This document shows, in pieces, positions 33,342 to 45,275 of a stretch of 64,000 nucleotides of DNA. Positions within the stretch are counted from its first letter, which is position 1. Every line of letters begins with the position of its first letter. This DNA comes from Gaeumannomyces sp. JS-464 (Eukaryota > Ascomycota > Sordariomycetes > Magnaporthales > Magnaporthaceae): NCBI GenBank assembly GCA_002197995.1, contig NGZR01000003.1, positions 620,001-684,000 on the forward strand. Direction: 5' to 3'. The position numbers and the translations under genes were made by a program. The notes below the pieces were generated by a model, which saw nothing but the letters and a program-made list of their open reading frames with translations, ran no database searches and was not told the DNA's origin.

Positions 33342-34048
33342 CTAGCTGCTCTTCTTCTCCTTGCAGAAGTCGTAGTCGAGCTGGCCCCTGACGGCGCCGG
33401 CCACGGCCAGCGACGAGTGCACGTCGGTGAAGAAGGCGGCCGGGTTCTCCTCGATCCGCTTGACGTGGAAGCCCGCGCCCGTGTCGGTCCCGTTGGCCTT
33501 GACGCCCGTCATGAAGGGGCCCTTGAGGCAGCCGACGCTGTTGCGCTTGTCGCCCTCGCCGGTGGGGACAGGGTCGGGGAAGGCGAGCCTTTCCTCGTCA
33601 TGTTAGCAACCTTGATCTGGCCAGAGTACACCGCAGAGCCTTGTTGGCAGCAAAGGCTAGCTGGGTGGCAGGAGGAAGACAAACGAACCTCGGGGGCCGG
33701 CCATTCCCTTGGGGCCTCGTGGATGTGCGTGGCCGTCACGGCGGGCGACGAGTAGTTGCCCCTGAAGCCCTCGAGGGTGATGTTGTAGCAGATGACGTTC
33801 TCGTGCGAGTTGATGCCGTACAGGTACCAGCCCTTGGCGCCGGCCAGGCCGCCCATGGCCACGTTGGAGGTGTTGACCACCTGGTCCGGCGTCGCGAGGA
33901 CTGAGTAGGTCGAGGTGAAGTGGAACGGCGACTTGAGCCCGTGGCTGGTCTGCTTCTGTTTGAAGAAGCCGCTGGATTCTCCCGGGTTTAGGATTGGCGA
34001 GGCGATGGCCGTGGCGGCCAGGGAGAGGGAGAAGATGGAGGCCTTCAT
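33342..34048 (-). CDS. Secreted CHRD-domain protein
   Basis: A small extracellular protein with a CHRD-type fold; its function in fungi is not known. The signal peptide is MKASIFSLSLAATAIAS with likely cleavage before P/ILNPG. The domain follows: FHFTSTYSVLATPDQVVNTS, GLAGAKGWYLYGINSHENVI, CYNITLEGFRGNYSSPAVTA, THIHEA, then exon 2 with AFPDPVPTGEGDKRNSVGC, GPFMTGVKANGTDTGAGFHV, AAFFTDVHSSLAVAGAVRGQ and LDYDFCKEKKSS. Intron 33589-33688 (100 bp, GTTCGT to AAAG, both sites atypical). The exon-exon frame is off by two bases. One missing base in each of two homopolymers (33706-33708 and 33692-33696) would restore it to 609 nt (202 aa). Convergent with BTB copy 2; a TATA box lies 138 bp upstream. 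Confidence 0.85.
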
Positions 34049-34985
34049 GGTTGCGATCCCTAGATGTCCAGGGGCGAACAAACACAGGCGAGGCACTGAT
34101 AGAGGTGGATGTTTGAGAGATGAGATTGAGGCTGATGATGAGCTGAAGGAGATAGAGTTATTCCTTCTGTTGTCCCAGGAGCACCCTTTATAGACATCTG
34201 AGAGCAGCATCTCCTTCATCTCCTCCATTCCTATCCAGGCTTGGATTTATTTTCGCCCGAGGCGCGAGACATCAACACAGGCCGCCCGATCACCAAGCTG
34301 CTAGCCCGCTGCGGACGTGCAGTCTCTGCAGTCGACGACGTCGTCCAAGACGCTTGCTCTCCCGCTAGAGGCAAAGGCGAGATTTGCTCCCGGCGCCACA
34401 TCACGATATCATTCTCGTGGGCCTACATCGTCTTTGCTGGACTGGATTAACAAGACGCCAGAAACCAGGCATGCAGACAAACAGTAATACGGGCGATGCC
34501 GCGCCGCCTAGCGCCGGATGCCCGAGATGCCGGGTCGCGGGGATATTACACCGGCCGATCGCTGAGCCGGCCGGCAGAGCAGGGCTGGCCTTGGCCTGCT
34601 TGGCGACTGTTCTTTTCCGGGTTGGGCTGTCCCAAAACAGCAAAGAGGGAGAGACGAAATCGCACTACGCTAGTAGAAAAAGCGATCATGACGATGCCGG
34701 TCTAGAAAATGTCGGAAAAATCAAGGGGCTTTGATGTCGGCTTTGGCAAGTTCCGGTCTAGCGGCGGTGGTGTGTCCTTGCCGATCAATACTATCCACTG
34801 GCGTTTATTTTGACGTCTCCGGATTGCATGTATTTGGCTCATCAAGATTGAACAAATACCAGCATCCGCTTGTTGCTTAGTATGAAACATTAGATATGTG
34901 GCATTAATTTTTATCACTAGGAGGGCTGTCTCGTCTCTCTTGGCCCTGTCTATCTCTGATCTTTTTTTCATTCTTATCCGCCTCC
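34049..34985. other. Intergenic, CHRD promoter side
   Basis: About 940 bp between the CHRD start and the end of the MFS gene. Apart from the TATA box at 34186-34193 I see no feature; short frames are not conserved-looking. Confidence 0.4.
34186..34193 (-). promoter_or_regulatory. TATA box of the CHRD gene
   Basis: CTATAAAG on the minus strand, 138 bp upstream of the ATG at 34048, followed by a pyrimidine/CA-rich leader. A strong TATA-type core promoter fits a regulated secreted-protein gene. Confidence 0.55.
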
Positions 34986-36797
34986 TCAAACCTTCGCCCA
35001 AAGCCCGACCCCCAACCGCCTACTCTTGGCCACGCGGCTGGCCACAATGAAGCCAGCAGCCACTAGCATCGACGCGCCCGAGAAGATCTGCGCCCCGAGG
35101 TAGCTCCCGCCCATGCGCGACACCAGCGCGCCGGCGACGGGCGACCCCATCAGGGCGCCGAAGCTGACAATGGTGAAGACCATGCCGATCCGCACGCCCG
35201 TCTTGCGCGGGTCCGATGACGCAAGGCTCGCCAGCCCCGCGGGGAAGATGGACTGGATGCCGCCGGCTATGGTGCCGTAGCACGCCGTCCAGGCGTACAG
35301 GTCGGGCACGTCGTGCACGGCCGCCCACGCCAGCGCCCCGGCCCCGGTCAGGACCGAGAGCAGGATGAACATGTTGATAACGCCGAACCGGTCCGCCAGG
35401 TAGTTTGGGATCACGCGCCCGAACGAGCCGACGCCGTTGATGACGAGCAGCAGGTTGAGCGAGTCCGTGTACGACAGCCCGATGACGTCCCGGCTGTAGG
35501 CGGCCAGGTAGAAGAAGGCGATGTACACGCTCACGAAAGCCTAACGAGGTAAGCGGACCAGGCGTTAGACTAATCACAGTTTTCTCAACCTGTTCTTGCA
35601 AGAAAGGAAGAGCATAAGGAACTCACAAAAAACGAGCCGCAGGCATAAAAGGTATACTCCAGCTCGCGGAAACTCGCCCAGTCGACGATGGACCCGCCCT
35701 TGCGCGGCGGGACCCTCGGGCGCAGGCAGAAGAAGACGGCAGACAAGCAGGTGATCTGGACGAAGCTCATGGCCCTGATGGTCCACGAGAACCCCACGGC
35801 GGGCAGCAGCTGGCGCACCATGCTGGGGAATACCAGCCCGCCCGTGGCGGACCCGCACGCGCAGAGGCCGACGGCGAGCGAACGCCTCTTGCTGAAGTAG
35901 GTGCTGACGACGGCGATGGCCGGGCAGAACAGGCAGCCGTTGCCGAGGCCGATGCAGACGCCCTGCGCCAGGAAGAACTGCCAGTAGCTGGTGCACTGGG
36001 CCGTCGCGAAGGCGCCCACGGCCATGAAGGCCACGCCCAGGAAGAAGACGGCCCGGAAGTAGCCCGCGTCCGTCAGCCGGCCCGTGAAGGTGCCGATGAA
36101 GAAGATGAGGAACACCTGCATCGACCCGATCCATGCCACCTCGGACGGCGGCCGGCCGAGCAGCCCGACGTAGTACGTCTGGAAGACGCCGAACGAGTTG
36201 ATGAGGCCCCTGGCTCGGCAGCGTTGTCAGCTGAGTGGCACTGGAGAATACTGGACCAGGAGAGAGCGAGCGAAGGGAGAGCCTACCAGGTGTTCATAAC
36301 AACCAGATGTGCACCCAACACTATTCCGTTCCGCGCCATGAAAATGTCAGCCTCTTGCATCTTTCCTTCTCTAGAACAGACAGGTCCAACTCACCTGCAA
36401 GCCACGCCTTGGCCCCTCCGTCCGGCGGCGGCCCGGGGTTCCAGCTCGACCGCGTCGTCGTCCTGCTCAGGACCCTGCTGACGACGCGGCCCAGACCGGC
36501 CGGGTGGTCCTCGGGGCCCGTCAACCCGTCGTGCAGCGAGCTCGACGCGCTCGAGGATCGCCTTTCGAGCCCGTCGGCATCGGCTCCGGGGATCGACGCC
36601 GCGCCGCGCTTCTTCTTGTCCTCCGTCGCCGGCCCGCCGACGTTGCCGCTTTGCTTCTCCGGATCCGGGCCCATGCTGCTCTCCCTGTTGCCGCCCGCGC
36701 TAGCCCCGGGTCCTGTCGAATACACGCCGCGTTTCTCGTCATCACTGGCAGGAGGCTCCGGGGCACCGCCGTCACTGATGGCTAGCGGCTGCGTCAT
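34986..36797 (-). CDS. MFS transporter, monocarboxylate/MCT-like family
   Basis: A plasma-membrane H+-coupled major-facilitator of the fungal MCH/MCT-like group (relatives carry riboflavin, monocarboxylates or secondary metabolites; the substrate here is unknown). Four exons: 36797-36395, 36320-36287 (34 nt), 36209-35627 and 35540-34986. Introns are 74, 77 and 86 bp with good donors (GTGAGT, GTAGGC, GTGAGT). The spliced frame is 1,575 nt, 524 aa, fully open. A polar N-terminal tail (about 120 residues, Ser/Asp/Pro-rich) precedes DGGAKAWLAVLGAHLV, where the first membrane segment begins (joined across exons 1-2), then WGLINSFGVFQTYY. Twelve hydrophobic segments can be followed, with GRLTDAGYF after the second, YFSKRRSLAVGLCACGSATG in the middle, GRVIPNYLADRFG, and GIQSIFPAGLASLASSDPRKTGVRIGM cut short here, typical of MCTs. 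One of the few genes in the window with no frame problem. Confidence 0.92.
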
Positions 36798-37787
36798 GTC
36801 CTCCCCCTTTTCCTATTGCCAGCTTTGCAGGCACAACACTGAGTACCTGTCACTCCTACCCATAGGCGGATACAGTTCGGTGACGGGCAGTGCTTAGTTG
36901 CTCGAATATTGTGTTGCCAAGGCTTTTGATTGTTGGTTCGACGTGAATAAATCAATCTCTAATGCCGAAGAAGGAACAAAAGCAAAGGGTGTGACTGTTC
37001 TAGAATTTACCCAGGTCCAACTCCATCCGTCCGGATCCGTGATCGAGCCCCGGCCTATTTAATCGCCCTGCCGAGCCAAGCCGGCCATGGGTGCGAATGG
37101 GGGACAAATGTCAAATCCCGACACCACGCCCTTCACTGATCAGTCATAGCCCAGACCGCCATCGTCATGTAATTGCGCCCGGCAACAACAAATTTGTCAT
37201 CCCCACTGCTCACTGGGGGCTTCGTTTCTCCGCACTTGACAGGCTTCCCAAGGCCAGCCACAAGAAAGATCCAACCGAGCCTTATTTCCGGTGGCTCCGC
37301 TTCCTTGTCCTTGGCACGCCGTCGGCTGTCGGAACCTAACCGGCGCGACATTGTCGGTTTGAATCTAGATCTGCCCGATCTCGGCGAACCAGACTGCCAT
37401 CACCATTCACGTCTTTCTATATACCATCACATGCTCTCGGGATGAGGGGCTTGTGTAGGAAATAGAGTAATTATTTCGTCTTTTAGCTTGGGTATGATGC
37501 ATGATCTGAGCGAAGCAAATTTACGATACAGCCACAAAATCCCCTCCCCTGTAGGTCAGGTCCAAAGATCTTATACTCTCCGCCCGCCAAAAAAAACAAA
37601 ATTATCCCGCCTGCTCATTACTCCTCAAACTGTTCCGGTATGCATGACGACTGGATACGGCACCAGGATCTTTCGTGTCTAGTATCCTCCTCCTCAAAAT
37701 CCGGACCATGGCCTAAATGTCTCGCGGTCTATGCCTTGATGGACACTGAGAAAATGTCTCGAGCTCGAGGAAAGCGTCTTCTTGGTC
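36798..37787. other. Intergenic, MFS transporter promoter
   Basis: 990 bp upstream of the MFS gene and downstream of the DUF7371 gene, both on the minus strand. No gene, repeat or clear operator seen. Confidence 0.4.
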
Positions 37788-40700
37788 TTAGAAGGCATTG
37801 GCGATGGCGTTTACCCACTGCCAGAACGACATTGGCGTCGCCTCCCCCTCGTCCTCGGTGCCAATGCGCGACGACATCTTGGGGTCGAGGGGCTTGACCG
37901 TGCCGCGCTTCTGGTTGAGCATCAGAGCCCGGTCGGGGATCGCCGAACGGCACAGGCCGGCCTCGCAGGTGTCATTGGTCCACTTGAAATGGAAGTCATC
38001 GCCGAACCACACTCCCGACTCATCGCCAGTGTAGTCGATGGTGATGGAGCTGAGGTTGGTCAGATTGGGCTCTATGCGCCCAAAGTCGACCCTTCCCAAG
38101 GTGCAATTGGTGAAATTTTTGCTATGGCACGACGGGAAGTACATGGGGAATTGGACGACCTCGACCTCATCGTCAATCTCCGAGTCGTATCGCATTCCCG
38201 TGATGTTGAACTCGCAGTCGGTAGCGTTTGTGGTGTTGCAACCCATGGCGAGCGAGATCATGTCGAATCGGAAGCAAGGGTTGGTTCTCAGCGGGCCGAA
38301 ACCAATCTGGGCCATCGTCGACTGCGAAGAGTTGGGCGGTATAAACATGGACATGTTGCCTCCCGACTTCGGAATGTGCGACTGGTTTGGCGGCGGCGCG
38401 ATATAGAAGCCGCTAGAGAACCAGAAACGGTGGTAGGGATTGAACAGAGGCATCGGCGAGGTGGCGTTAGAAGTCTGGAGTTTGGGTCTGTCGTCGAACT
38501 AGAATCGTCGGGCTACGTTAGAATAAAGAAGGTGAGGCCTGCGCGTGCGGCGAGGTAGGGACTTACCGTGAGAGTTACTTCTCCCCGGTCGCCAGCATTG
38601 CCGCATGTTGTCGACGGGGACACGCTGCTTTCTGTTGCAGTCGCAGTGTCACTGGCCGATGAGGAGTTCGTCACCGTGGCCAAGGTAGTGGAAGCACCCT
38701 GACCCTGACCCTGACCCTGACCCTGACCCTGAGCACGGGAAGTCGTCGTTGATGAGGCGTTACCGGCAGTGGATGCCGTCAAGGACGTGCTGTTCCCAGA
38801 TGGGCTATCCGTCGGGGCTGTAGAAGCTCTCCCTCCCTGACCTTGTCCTCCCTGGCCTCCCTGTCCTTGTCCTCCTTGGCTAGGAGCCGGCGTGCATTGT
38901 TCGAGCCGCCTTGGCCACCTTGGCCACCCTGCGAAGGGGGAGAGGGAGTGGTCGATGTTGTGTTGGCAGACAGTGTTCCATTGACGCTCGTCGATGATGT
39001 TGGGCTTCCACCTTGACCTTGACCTTGACCGCCCTGAGTTGGAGATGAAGGGCTGGCGGATGTGGTGTTGGAGGCTGCTGCTGTCCCGTTGATGCTCGTC
39101 AAGGGTGTCGGGGTGGTGCCACCTTGACCACCCTGTCCTTGCCCCTGCCCCCTGACCACCCTGAGCTAGGGAGGACGTAGTCGAGGTCGCGTTGCTTGGA
39201 ATGCTGGGTGCCGTCCCGTTGGCGCTGATAGTTGGCGACGGGCTGCTCCCGCCCTGCCCTCCCTGTCCCTGACCTTGTCCGCCCTGGCCACCCTGAGCGG
39301 GAGAAGAAGTGGTAGAGGTCGCGTTGTTGGGGATGCCGGATGAGGTCCCATTGGCGCTGGCCGTGGGTAATGGGCTACTTCCGCTCTTCCCTCCTTGTCC
39401 TCCCTGTCCCTGACCAACTTGTCCGCCCTGGCCACCCTGAGTCGAAGGAGGCAAGTTAGACCAGGTAGAGTTGATGGGAGTCGTGAATGTTCCGTTTATG
39501 CTCGCTGAAGCGGTTGGACTACCGCCCTGCCCTTGACCGCCTAGTCCGCCGCGGGTCGGCCAGGGTGAGGTTGACGAGGTTCCATGGATGGGAGCGGTGG
39601 GCGCCGTTCCGTTGGTGCTTGCCGTAGGTGTCGAGCTGCCGCCTTGACCTTGACCGCCCTGTCCTCCCTGGCCTCCTTGAGGGGGAAAGTGGCAGTGGAT
39701 GACGTGGAGTTGGTGTAGAGAGTAGATGCAGTTCCGTTGATGCTTGTCACGGATGCTGGGCTGCCTCCCTGCCCCTGTCCACCCTGTCCACCCTGTCCCG
39801 TCGGGCTTGGAGCGGACGACGTCGCGGAGGTTGCATTTACAAGAGCGGTGGAAACTGTTCCGTTGATGCTTGACACAGGGGTTGAACTTCCGCCTTGTCC
39901 CTGGCCGCCCTGGCTCGGGGGACTGGGAACCGCGGTGGTAGTCCCATTGAAACTGGAGACTGGAACAGAACTGTTACTAGCCACCGAGCTGGAGGTGGTC
40001 GCGTTGAAGGAAGTGGTTTCATTGGAGGGCACTGAAGGCAGCGGGCCAACGATTCCCTGGGTTGGGCGAGAGGGTCCGAGCGTGATAGTGCCATTGGACG
40101 TTGTGGCCGTCGCAATCGATGTGGTGTTGGCCGTTGGAGACGTCCCGGCCGGGAGGGTGCTGTTTGACACGACAGGAGAGTGACGTTGGCTGTTGGGAAC
40201 GGCCCGCCTCCACCTTGGTCAGGCGGGAAGGTGCCGGTAGAGTTGCTAGGACTCAAGGTGGAGGGTGCGCTGCCACCTGATTGACCTTGACCTCCAGTGG
40301 CCGACGGCGTGGTGTTAGCCAAAGAAGATGTGCCGTTGGTAGCCTGTGCTGGCAGAGAAGGCGACGCCGTGATGGTGCCATTGACTGCGGTTGTGACATT
40401 TGCTGATGCCGATGACGAGGCGGTAGCGTTCAAAGACACGGATGGGAGCGCCGCTCTGGCCGGGGGCAGTAAGAGTTGCGGTGGCAGTAACGCTGACTGA
40501 AGACAAACCGCTCGCTCCAGCTTGACCAGGGGTTCCTGAAGTTGGGACTGCGGTGCTGTTGGCTGGTATACTGGCAGTTGCTCCTGATGAATCAGCCGCA
40601 GTTGTGTTCGGCGAGGCGGTCGAGCCAAGAGTAGCGTTGCCTGTGAAGCTGCCATTGGTAGGGATGGGCGGGATGCTGATCAGAGGCCCTGGGGTTGTCG

Positions 40701-42723
40701 ATGCCGCAGAACTTGGAATGGTTGTAGCAGGCGCAGTGGTGTTACCCGATGAAGTGGCATTGAGTGGAGTTGACGTGAAGGTACTGCTGGATATGCTGCC
40801 CGTGATGTTCCCCACAGACACGGATGAAATTGTGCCAGCGGTAGTCTTTGATGAGACCGTGGCGTTGGTCGAAGACAGCGATGCAACCGCAGTCCCGCTT
40901 GGCGGAGATGTCAGAGATGAGCTGGAAGTAAGGCCTGAGGTTGCTGTCAAGTTCCAGGATGGACGCCCAGTGCCCGTGAGCGCGGGAGGGGCAGTCTGGG
41001 CTGAGCTGGGGCCGCTGAGAGATTCCTCTGCGGAAGGAGAGAGTGTCAAGGAAGCTGACGAGTTCAGAGACGCAGCTGTGGATAGAGGGGGCGTGGCAAG
41101 AGTCTTTGTAGATGCAGACGCCGTCTCGTTAACAAAAGAAGCTGTGCCTGTGATCGGAATAGGCGTGCCGAAGGAGGAAGACTCTGAAAGGCTGGGGAAG
41201 CTGGACTCCGAAGTCGAGACATCGGTCTCAAAGCTAGTCGACCGCGAAATCCCCTCTTCAGGGCATGTCGAGGCCAGGGAGACAGATGGAACTTGAGTGA
41301 CGGTGACAGTGACTGGCTCCTGCTCGATGGTTGTCGGGATAGACGTCGTGGCTGTGACAGTTACCACGGAAGTACCATGGCTATCTCCTTCTGGCAGGGA
41401 GTAGTAGGTTACCACGATGTGATCAGCAGATGAGGTTGAAGGAGCCAGGGTTTGGCCGTCATCCGTGCCGTCACCGGCTGGCAAGCTGGTTGTGTAGGTC
41501 GAAACCCGAGGAGGGCTCCCGCCTTTGCCAGGGATGGTGGTAGTAATGGTCGTGGGTGTGCTCGAGGGAGTCGATGGGAGGTCACCTGGTAGATCTGTCT
41601 CAACAGGACCTGATGGCCCATATGGAACGAAAGGCGGCAGGGACTCCGAGGGAACGTCCTCGCTGATAGTCTCTGAGGGAAATGGAAGCTCTGAGATGGG
41701 ACTATCCGATGGGAACGGAATATCTGGGACGAGCGTTTCCGAGGGAAGAGGAACACCTGGGATGTCAGATTCCGGGGGAATCGGGAACTCAGTGATGATT
41801 ATTCCGGAAGGGATCTCTGGCACAGCTGTGACCGATGGAATCGGAAACGCAGAGATGTCGGTTCCTGAAAGGGTTGGGAGAGTCTCCCACTCCGGTGGCT
41901 CACCCGTCTCGGTGATGAACGAGAAAGTGGACTCTCCGATCGAGATTGAGAAGTCTCCTGATGTGGGCTGCGGGATGTCGGGGATCTCGGGAGTTGGAAA
42001 GAGCGTCTTGGTCAGCTCAGTGAACGACGACTGACCGAGAGGGATGGTCAGCGTGAAAACAACGCTCGAGTCCAGCTCCGGCATGGAAAATGCCGCAACA
42101 GTGACTCCCTCGTCACCCCCGGCGACAGTCGGCTCTGGAGACCGGGCCGTCGAAGTCACATTGCCCGAAGTGCCGGTAGGCTTGGCATCATCAGGTGTCA
42201 AGGTGAAGGTGGTGACGACAACTGTAGGCGCGGTGTGACTGCCAGACGCGGGGTGGTCTTCAGGGTCCTGGTCACCAACCGAGGCGAGCCTGTCTTGACG
42301 ACGGTGGTACCGGATGTGGGTTCCTCGGAAGACGGGGCAGCAACAGCTGGCGGTCCATACTCGGGAAGGGAGAGCTGAGGAACAGTGACAGTAGTTTGAC
42401 CAAGGGTGACGGTGCTGATGACGGAGTTGATGGTTGAAAAAGTGTTTGTGGAAATCGTCACTGTCTTTGGCGGAAGTGTCACGAAGGCCGTCGAGACTCC
42501 ATCACAGGTGGCGTTCCATCCACTGCAGGAACAATAGAAGTTAGCGGGAGTAGGAGACAGGTAGACAAAGCGACAGACTGCAACACAGAGAAAGGCCAAT
42601 GCAGAATCATTTCATCCAGGCCGGATCAGAAGGGGGCCTAGGGGCCTACCTGATCTGGGAAGCAGCTGAGGCCAGCACTAGACTGGAGGCGACCAGACGC
42701 CCGAGAAGCGTGGCTAAACGCAT
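37788..42723 (-). CDS. Large Ser/Thr-rich, GQG-repeat wall protein with C-terminal DUF7371
   Basis: A secreted mucin-like surface or adhesin protein, about 1,550 residues if read through. Exon 1 (42723-42650) encodes a signal peptide, MRLATLLGRLVASSLVLASA. A 127-bp intron (42523-42649) leads to a long exon of SGWNATCDGV, Thr/Val-rich and Pro/Ser-rich stretches with repeated PIPS/PFPSE motifs, and very many N-x-S/T sites. At about 40,000-38,690 come about nine repeats of roughly 120-140 bp built as SINGT..NATS..SSP.QGGQGQGGQGG. A 68-bp intron (38499-38566, GTAAGT to CTAG) precedes the last exon, a cysteine-containing globular domain starting TFDDRPKLQ and including MPLFNPYHRFWFSSGFY and CFRFDMISLAMGC. 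I assign this to the fungal DUF7371. At least five frame switches occur in the repeat-rich exon, the first at the GGGG at 42250-42253. They may be sequencing indels in repeats or real decay. No GPI signal seen. Confidence 0.75.
38690..40000 (-). repeat. Coding minisatellite, about nine GQG/NGT units
   Basis: Units of about 120-140 bp, seen by recurrence of the NGT codons (plus-strand CCGTTGATGCTTG-type blocks) near 38979, 39088, 39209, 39348, 39488, 39608, 39735, 39858 and 39944, each paired with a GGQGQGGQGG block (plus-strand CCACCCTGACC / CCTTGACC). Units differ in several positions and in frame. Such arrays in fungal wall proteins usually vary in number between strains. Confidence 0.8.
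38697..38732 (-). repeat. Six perfect CCCTGA units, coding (Gln-Gly)6
   Basis: 36 bp of exact hexamer repeat inside the DUF7371 gene. On the coding strand it reads as alternating Gln and Gly. It resembles a telomere-like hexamer but is coding, isolated and short. Confidence 0.9.
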
Positions 42724-43628
42724 CCCGCTCGGCGGTCCGCACAGGATCCCAGAATGAGATACCGTTGGCCGTGCCGTGGAGAGGAAGGCTATACGGCTAC
42801 AATCAAGCTCGAAGAAAACCGAAGGTGAATCGTGGCACCCAACGGACCGAGCAGCGGGCGTGGCTGCTGTTGTAAAGAGCGTGGACTGTCCCAATGGCCG
42901 CGAAACGACAAGAGAACGAAGGACAAGCAGAGAAAGGGGAAATGAGAGGAGCTGGAGGAGGGGAAGCGGTGGTGAAGGAAGAGATGGAGATGGGGGACGA
43001 GTGGAAAGGGCAGGATTATTGAGCAGCAGCAGGACAAGTCCCGCTTCAAACACGTTGGGGACACCAAGCCAACTTTGCTTGCCGGGAAGGCGTGGTGGAA
43101 TGACGGCGAGAGCAGCAAGAACATCCAGTCCAACCTCGAGCGGCAATTAACTGCCGGAGACCTTCCCCAAACAGGATCTTCAACCCGTTCCTTCCCTCAA
43201 GAAGCGGCGAGGTGCACGCCAAACGGAAGGCACTGCGTCAAAGTGGAACACGCGATGGAGATATCCATGCGACTCGTGAGAGCAGTCGCCATTTTCGGAA
43301 GGAGCCTCACGAGAATGCTGGAAACCACCCACTCCTATCGGCCCTCGCTATGAACATTGATCGTTGGGCCCGGTCGGCTGGCGGAGAAGGAGGCTGCCGG
43401 AGCCGATGCGGAAGTGGAAGAAGGCCACACAACACGAGTCTTGAGCTTCTCTGGTGATTGCCTCGACTGTGGAAAGCTCTCCTTGCACGTGCTCGGCATG
43501 TCGAGCTATGGGGCAAGGCGGCGGAGGACTCGGCCAATGCTCAGACCACCAGCAATTCAGTAAGTATCAACGAATACTTGCGCGGCTGTTCTGATGACAC
43601 GTTCTTGGCGCTCGCCCCTTCCCCAGAA
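42724..43628. other. Intergenic, DUF7371 gene promoter
   Basis: About 900 bp between two minus-strand genes. Purine-rich on the plus strand at 42,900-43,000 (pyrimidine-rich in the direction of transcription), typical of an active fungal promoter. Frames here are not conserved-looking. Confidence 0.45.
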
Positions 43629-44637
43629 TTATACTGGATCATCCTCGTATGGCACTCCGGCAGCACGAGCCGCCGCTGCATCCTCGGGAACAACCATCCT
43701 ACTTTCCGATTCCAGTTTCGCAACCCATAACGCCGCGCCCGCTGTAGACGTGAGGAGAAAGAAGAGTGACAGCACGGGGACCAGCTCCAGAATCATAGCG
43801 GCAGTGCCAAACCAGACGTATTCCCAGGTCCTCTTCGCGTTTTCCTGCTTGTGTTGTCGCCGGTCCAGCCCTCGTAGTTGGTACCACCTGTAGTGGCACA
43901 ACTTTCCCAGACGCGTGCCCGTGATGATGATAAAAGCTGGGACCCCGACGACGGGCACGAGGTTTAAGGGCAGAAAGACGATGAGCTCGGCAATTTGTGT
44001 CAAGCTCCAGGGCGTGTAAACCGCTGGCGATGTGGGCTTTCCCAGCATCTTGACCGAGTTGGGCGCATCGGGGAAGAGCAGCCGGTGCGGGGCTATCAGG
44101 TCGGTGAGCGAGAAGTTGATCAGGATTGCCTGCGCATGCCAGTTAGCCATGAGAGCCCAGGTTTCTTTATCGGTCCTCGCCGATGCGAAAACATCAAGCC
44201 GCTATCAAGAAGTGGGCGGGGGAGAAGATAGCGCGGGCGGTGGCATACATCAAACACATCAACCCTAGCCTCGTCGACAAAGAAGCCTTCGAACAAGGCC
44301 TGGATAATGATCAACCCCTCGCCGAGGACTAGCACCACGGCGTTGACCCAAGCACCCCATCCATGGAAAATGGCGAGAAATGCAAACTGTGGTAGGAAGG
44401 CAAATGCAAAGAGTATGAGATAGACGAGCAGCGAGATGATGGACAAGGGAATAAGGCGGCCCGCAATAAGGGGTAGAACTCGGGGTGGCGGAGGAAGTAG
44501 TAGATGCCAACGAGGGGGTAGGAGCCCGCTCGCAGGCCCCTCAAGACATAATTCAAAGGGCGCGAAAATGGCTTAGTGAAAGATCGGAGATGCGAGGGAT
44601 GCTGATGCGCCGGCGCGGCATCGCTTTGAGGTGGCAT
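43629..44637 (-). CDS. RRT8/EI24-like multi-pass membrane protein
   Basis: Member of the fungal group annotated as outer spore wall protein RRT8 (EI24-like); in yeast these lipid-droplet or membrane proteins act in making the outer spore wall. The role here is inferred from family. The start at 44637 (MPPQSDAAPAHQH) leads into YVLRGLRAGSYPLVGIYYFL and HPEFYPLL. Then follow VYLILFAFAFLPQFAFLAIF, HGWGAWVNAVVLVLGEG, FEGFFVDEARVDVFD, and after the intron LLFPDAPNSVKMLGKPT, ELIVFLPLNLVPVVGVPAF, IIITGTRLG and TSTAGAALWVAKLES. The intron is 119 bp (44130-44248, GTATGC to GCAG). One base is missing near 44459; adding one C gives exactly 891 nt (296 aa) and joins LLRA to RLIPLSIIS as in relatives. Four or five membrane helices. 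Confidence 0.85.
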
Positions 44638-45275
44638 TCTCGCTAGTGTTGTCGACGAGGAGCAAAGCGCTGAGGTGGGTGGCGTCGTGGTGCTGAAGAA
44701 AGGGAAGGAAGCTGAGCTCTGCCGAGTCGGTTGTTCGTCGCAAAGACGCACATGACGACATCCCTGAGGCGACAGGGTGTCTAATTGGCCAAGCAATGGA
44801 GCTACTGCCCCACTAGCTCGCAGCAACCCCTGGGGGACTGACTCGATCTTCAATTGATGGGCAGCTCGTTCGCGACGCAAAAGATGGACATCCAATTCTT
44901 TCAATCTTTCCCTGTGCGTATGTTTTTTATAGTCTTCCCTGTCCCTATATCCGTCCCATTCTTGTTTCCTTATCCGTATCTTTTTTCTTTCTTTTCCGGC
45001 GGTGGTGCGGGTTAGAGGTGCCATGGTTTTTTTTGCCCCAGATCAGGCAAGGAAATTTCGAAACAAGCACCATCCGCCTGGCAGTCAGGCAAGAACTTGA
45101 GTGAACCCGAGGATCATGATAGATTTGGCTATATACAACGCAACCCACAACTTTGGGCATCGTCCTGCCCCTATATAATTCTGCTCGCCAGTCGCCTCTA
45201 AGGTCTAGATTCGGCGTAGCTTTCCAGAAAATCCTCAGGCAATCAGCTAGGTAACCTCCACTCATCCGCATCCGT
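44638..45275. other. Intergenic, RRT8-like gene promoter
   Basis: 638 bp between two minus-strand genes. Contains an A/T-rich stretch around 44,960-45,030. No gene seen. Confidence 0.4.

Noticed and set aside
38697..38732. Telomere-like hexamer array
   Set aside because: CCCTGA is not the usual fungal telomere unit (CCCTAA), has only six copies and lies in a coding frame.
40553..41296. 247-codon plus-strand frame opposite the wall-protein gene
   Set aside because: Mirror of a Ser/Thr-rich coding strand; the minus strand has the signal peptide, introns and C-terminal domain.
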